Positions 60,703-64,000 of a stretch of DNA of 64,000 bases are shown here, piece by piece. The translations under genes were made by a program, and so were the position numbers. The notes beneath the pieces were generated by a model that was not told the DNA's origin, did no database searches, and worked only from the letters and a program-made list of their open reading frames with translations. The stretch covers positions 155,250 through 219,249 of the forward strand of contig NZ_VOHJ01000001.1 in assembly GCF_007923255.1 (NCBI RefSeq), given 5' to 3'. The first letter of the stretch is position 1, and each line of letters begins with the position of its first letter. Source of the DNA: Vulcaniibacterium thermophilum. Lineage in GTDB: Bacteria; Pseudomonadota; Gammaproteobacteria; Xanthomonadales; Xanthomonadaceae.

Positions 60703-62778
60703 CTAGGCGCGCAGCGCGGGATCGTCCCAGCCCGGCCGCGGCGCGAAGCGCTCGCCGTACTTGGCCTGCAGCGTTTCGAGGCGCGCGCGGACCGCATCGA
60801 CGCCGGTCTCGCGGATGTACTGGATGGGGCCGCCGCGGAACGGCGCGAAGCCGGTGCCGAAGATCACGCCGGCGTCGAGCAGTTCGGCGTCCGCCACCAC
60901 GCCCTCGTGCAGGCAGGCCACGCACTCGTTGAGCATCGGCAGGATCAGGCGGTCCTGCAGATCCTCCGGCGCGCGGTAGTCCCGTGGCAGCGGCGGCTTG
61001 ACCGCCTTGCCGTTCTCCCAGCGGTACAGGCCCTGGCCGTCCTTCTTGCCGCGTCGGCCGGGCTGCGGCGGCGCCGACAGCGACGCGGGGATCTGCAGCC
61101 CGAGGAACGGCGCCAGCTCCGCGCCCACGCCCGCGGCGACGTCCAGCCCCACGGTATCGAGCAGTTCGATCGGTCCCATCGGCATGCCGAACGCGGTCGC
61201 CGCCTTGTCGATCGCCGGACCCGGAACGCCCTCGGCCAGCGCGGTCGCCGCCTCCAGCATGTAGGGGAACAGCACGCGGTTGACCAGGAAGCCCGGTGTG
61301 CCCGCCACCGGCACCGGCAACTTGTCGATCGCGCGGCAGAACGCCGCCAGGCGGCGCTCGGTCTCGGGCGCCATCGCGTCGTGGCGGACGATCTCCACCA
61401 GCGGCATCATCGCCACCGGATTGAAGTAGTGCAGGCCCGCGAACTGCGCCGGCCGCTGCAGGCCCTCGCGCAGTTCGTGCAGCGGAATCGAAGAGGTGTT
61501 GGTGGTCAGCAGCGCGTCCGCCTTCAGCCGCGGCTCGACCTGCGCGTACAGCGCGCGCTTGGCGTCGGGATTCTCGACGATCGCCTCGATCACCAGATCC
61601 GCATCGGCCACGCCGTCGCCGGCGAGGTCGCCCCTCAGGCGCGCGGCGACCTCGGCGCGCCTGTGCTCGTCCTTCACCTTCTTCTCGAACAGCGCCTTCG
61701 CGCGTTCCAGCGCGCCGTCGACGAAGCGCTGCTCGCGGTCGGTGAGCGTCACATCGAAGCCCTTGTAGGCCGACCAGGCGGCGATGTCGCCGCCCATCAC
61801 GCCGGCGCCGACCACGTGCACGCGGGCGATGCCCGGCAGCGGCTTGCCGCCGCTGCCATCCTTGCCGCCCTGGCTCTTCAGCCGTTCCTGCAGGAAGAAC
61901 ACGCGGATCAGATTGCGCGCGGTCGGGGTGGAGGCGAGCTTGACCACCGACTTGCGTTCGGCCGCCAGCCGCGCCTGGATGCCGCCGCCGCTGCGACGCC
62001 AGGTCTCGATCAGCAGGTACGGGGCGGGGTAGTGCTCGCGGCGCGCCTTGCGGGCGACCTGCTTCACCAGCATCGGCGCCAGCACCTGCCGCGCCGGCCA
62101 GGTGTTGGTGATCCAGCCGAGCAAACGCTGGCGCAGCGGACGCTCGGCGCCGCGCCTGGCCAGTTCGACCGCGGCGTCCAGCAGGAACGCGGGCTCGGCC
62201 ACCTTGTCCACCAGGCCGATCGCGCGCGCGGCCTTGGCGTTCAGGCTGCGGCCGGTCAGCATCAGATCGAACGCCGCCGGCGCGCCGACCAGCCGCGGCA
62301 GGCGCACGCTGCCGCCCCAGCCGGGGAAGATGCCGAGCTTGATCTCCGGCAGGCCGATGCGGGTGGACGGATCGCTGCTGGCCACGCGGTAGCGGCAGGC
62401 GAGCGCGATCTCGGTGCCGCCGCCCATGCAGAAGCCGTGGATCGCCGCGACCGTGGGGCAGGGCAGTTCGGCCAGCCGCTGGAACACCTGCTGGCCGCGG
62501 CGGATCGCATCGCCGACCGTGCCCTGGGCGTCGAAGGTCTGGAACTCCTTGATGTCGGCGCCGGCGATGAAGCCGCTGGCCTTGGCCGAGCGCAGCACCA
62601 GCGCCTTCGGCGGATCGAGCGCGACGCGCTCCAGCAGCGCGTCCAGCTCGAGCAGCACGTCCTGGCCGAACGTGTTGACGGCGCTTCCGGCGCGGTCGAA
62701 CGACAGCACCAGCACGCCGTCGTCGCGGACCTCGGTGGTCCAATGCTGGAAGCGGAGACCGTCCATGCCTGCTGTCAT
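60703..62778 (-). CDS. multifunctional fatty acid oxidation enzyme (FadB/FadJ-type)
   Basis: 691 aa. N-terminal enoyl-CoA hydratase/isomerase domain (FIAGADIKEF oxyanion hole, GFCMGGGTEIALAC and GLPEIKLGIFPGWGG with both catalytic Glu) and, from about residue 318, an L-3-hydroxyacyl-CoA dehydrogenase domain (HVVGAGVMGGDIAAW, then HYFNPVAMMPLVEIV with the catalytic His). Acts in beta-oxidation with a thiolase that is not in the window. An ATG at 62766 is a second possible start. Divergent from rpoE. Confidence 0.92.
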   Translation of the reverse strand: MTAGMDGLRFQHWTTEVRDDGVLVLSFDRAGSAVNTFGQDVLLELDALLERVALDPPKALVLRSAKASGFIAGADIKEFQTFDAQGTVGDAIRRGQQVFQRLAELPCPTVAAIHGFCMGGGTEIALACRYRVASSDPSTRIGLPEIKLGIFPGWGGSVRLPRLVGAPAAFDLMLTGRSLNAKAARAIGLVDKVAEPAFLLDAAVELARRGAERPLRQRLLGWITNTWPARQVLAPMLVKQVARKARREHYPAPYLLIETWRRSGGGIQARLAAERKSVVKLASTPTARNLIRVFFLQERLKSQGGKDGSGGKPLPGIARVHVVGAGVMGGDIAAWSAYKGFDVTLTDREQRFVDGALERAKALFEKKVKDEHRRAEVAARLRGDLAGDGVADADLVIEAIVENPDAKRALYAQVEPRLKADALLTTNTSSIPLHELREGLQRPAQFAGLHYFNPVAMMPLVEIVRHDAMAPETERRLAAFCRAIDKLPVPVAGTPGFLVNRVLFPYMLEAATALAEGVPGPAIDKAATAFGMPMGPIELLDTVGLDVAAGVGAELAPFLGLQIPASLSAPPQPGRRGKKDGQGLYRWENGKAVKPPLPRDYRAPEDLQDRLILPMLNECVACLHEGVVADAELLDAGVIFGTGFAPFRGGPIQYIRETGVDAVRARLETLQAKYGERFAPRPGWDDPALRA

Positions 62779-62932
62779 CGCGGCACCATTCGTTCAGGTA
62801 TGGGAAAGGCCGTTATCATCCCGGCCTCGTTTCGTCGGCGTCAAATGCGCGCGTGGCGCGCCAAGCCGGCCCGACCGCCCGCGCGCCGGCCCGACGTCGA
62901 CCGAACGCCGACGCACGCGCGTCGGGCGCCCT

Positions 62933-62959
62933 GAACTTTTCCGCGGACGCGTTGTCCCA
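62933..62959 (+). promoter_or_regulatory. candidate sigma-E promoter of rpoE
   Basis: GAACTT (62933-62938) matches the RpoE -35 box, and GTCCCA (62954-62959), 15 bases further, resembles the -10 GTCTAA. Predicted transcription would start about 35 bases before the rpoE ATG. Autoregulation of rpoE by such a promoter is common. Confidence 0.5.
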
Positions 62960-63002
62960 TTGCCCGGCCATCGGCCGCGCCTGACTGGAGTGCCGGCACG
63001 GC

Positions 63003-63635
63003 ATGGCCGAAGACCTTTCGACGAAGCGGGACGTGTCCCCCGAAGCGGAGTTCGACGTGGAGCTGGTCAAACGGGTCCAGCAGGGCGACAGCGCGGCGTT
63101 CGATGCGCTCGTGCGCCGCCATCAGCACCGCGTGCTGGCGGTGATCGCGCGCTACATCCCCGACTGGAGCGAGGCGCAGGACGTGGCGCAGGAGACCTTC
63201 CTGCGCGCCTACCGCGCGCTCGGCAGCTTCCGCGGCGAGGCGCAGTTCTCCACCTGGCTGCACCGCATCGCCGTCAATACCGCCAAGAACCACCTGGTCG
63301 CGCATCACCGCCGCCCGCCCAACGAGGACGTCGATGCGGTCGAAGCCGAACAGTTCGACATCGGCGGCCGTCTGCGCGAAACCGCCACACCCGAACATGA
63401 ACTCCTGCGCGAGGAAATCGAACGCACGGTGATGCGCGCGGTCGAAGCCCTGCCGGAGGAACTGCGGGCCGCCATCACCCTGCGCGAGGTGGACGGCCTG
63501 AGCTACGAGGAAATCGCGCAGAGGATGGGGTGTCCGATCGGCACCGTGCGTTCGCGGATCTTCCGCGCCCGCGAGGCGATCGACGCCCAGCTCCGGCCCC
63601 TGCTCGACCACGACACACGGGAGCGCGCGTTCTGA
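63003..63635 (+). CDS. rpoE: RNA polymerase sigma factor RpoE
   Basis: 210 aa. Extracytoplasmic-function sigma factor for envelope stress. Region 2 (DALVRRHQHRVLAVIARYI to DVAQETFLRAYRALGSFRG) and region 4 (LPEELRAAITLREVDGLSYEEIA, then GCPIGTVRSRIFRARE) are complete. Kept silent by RseA, whose gene overlaps its stop (TGATG). A GAACTT-N15-GTCCCA promoter lies upstream, so it probably activates itself. Confidence 0.96.
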   Translation: MAEDLSTKRDVSPEAEFDVELVKRVQQGDSAAFDALVRRHQHRVLAVIARYIPDWSEAQDVAQETFLRAYRALGSFRGEAQFSTWLHRIAVNTAKNHLVAHHRRPPNEDVDAVEAEQFDIGGRLRETATPEHELLREEIERTVMRAVEALPEELRAAITLREVDGLSYEEIAQRMGCPIGTVRSRIFRAREAIDAQLRPLLDHDTRERAF

Positions 63636-64000
63636 TGTCCACGAGCCCCTTCCGCCCCGAAGCGCCCGGCACGGGCGACCGCGAAACCCTGAGCGCGCTG
63701 ATCGACGGCGAGCTGCACGGCGATGCCGTGCGCTTCGCCATGAAGCGGCTGGGCCACGACGCCGAATGGCGCGCGACCGCGGGCCGCTGGCAGCTCATCG
63801 GCGATGTCCTGCGCGGGCAGCAGGTGGCGATCGCGCGTGGGGATTTCGCCGCGCGCGTGGGCGAGCGCATCGCCCGCGAGGCGGCCGCGACGCCGGTCCG
63901 GCCGCGTCGGGCCGGCCGCTGGGCGGTCGGCGGCGCGCTGGCGGCTTCGGTCGCGCTGGCGGCGTGGATCGGTCTGCGTCCGCACACCGGGCCCGCGCCC
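63635..64000 (+). CDS. rseA: sigma-E anti-sigma factor RseA, 3' end outside window
   Basis: 122 codons from the ATG at 63635 to the right edge, which cuts the gene. N-terminal RseA domain (ETLSALIDGELHGDAV, then WRATAGRWQLIGDVLRGQ) binds the sigma factor in the cytoplasm; a membrane helix follows (WAVGGALAASVALAAWIGL). The periplasmic part is missing here. Start overlaps the rpoE stop (TGATG), so the pair is made in step. Confidence 0.92.
   Translation, partial: MSTSPFRPEAPGTGDRETLSALIDGELHGDAVRFAMKRLGHDAEWRATAGRWQLIGDVLRGQQVAIARGDFAARVGERIAREAAATPVRPRRAGRWAVGGALAASVALAAWIGLRPHTGPAP

Overview
The window is a contiguous piece of a chromosome from a very GC-rich gammaproteobacterium, most likely family Xanthomonadaceae/Lysobacteraceae (Lysobacter, Luteimonas, Stenotrophomonas or Xanthomonas relatives). 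The evidence is the gene order (map-glnD-dapD, queA-tgt-yajC-secDF-suhB-trmJ, yceD-rpmF-fabHDG-acpP-fabF-pabBC-mltG-tmk-holB-pilZ), the Xanthomonas-type intergenic palindromes, and a putative effector with the Xanthomonadales type IV secretion tail (XVIPCD). Almost all of it is dense core genome. No tRNA, rRNA, CRISPR array, IS element or prophage was seen.

Layout. 1-1556: two tandem secreted paralogues on the minus strand, with a good sigma-70 promoter and a CRP/Clp-like site upstream. 1557-7708: map, glnD, dapD, an ArsC/Spx-like protein and dapE (N-terminal methionine removal, nitrogen sensing, lysine/peptidoglycan precursor synthesis). 7718-11290 (minus): ftsY, an AsmA-like protein and mutY. 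11356-17098: rsmD, coaD, a lipoprotein, a YfhL-type ferredoxin coupled to ggt, a metallo-beta-lactamase-fold hydrolase and a TMEM43-like membrane protein. 17092-19211 (minus): an unusual island holding a lipoprotein and a putative zinc-metallopeptidase effector, best read as an immunity/effector pair of the bacteria-killing type IV secretion system (X-Tfi/X-Tfe). 19452-21765: a class III aminotransferase divergent from an Lrp/AsnC regulator.

22236-29880: tRNA queuosine genes (queA, tgt), the Sec accessory genes yajC-secD-secF, suhB and trmJ. 29958-33016: a PhnD-type periplasmic binding protein coupled to a HAMP-GGDEF-EAL protein. 33026-41970: ExoD and CorC/HlyC-type membrane proteins, a DUF47-Pit phosphate pair, an alkyltransferase-like DNA repair protein, a rhomboid protease, an AmpD amidase, a small hydrolase and the bifunctional rRNA methyltransferase RlmKL. 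41986-46356 (minus): MoxR-DUF58-TgpA-Slp. 46439-49209: a GT39-type glycosyltransferase, Maf and a small coiled-coil membrane protein.

49362-60508: the long fatty acid, folate, peptidoglycan and DNA replication cluster, ending in a PilZ-domain protein. 60703-64000: a FadB/FadJ-type multifunctional enzyme, then rpoE and the start of rseA behind a sigma-E-like promoter.

Between genes the window is rich in small repeats: heptamer arrays of the TTCCCGN type at three places, paired CCACGGAT palindromes at two, GAAA-loop and GCGGGGAT hairpins around lrp, queA and yajC, and a composite element before dapE with 28-base direct repeats outside and inverted repeats inside. The most interesting object is the putative effector/immunity pair at 17.1-19.2 kb. 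Next come the binding protein/c-di-GMP pair and the two secreted paralogues at the left edge.
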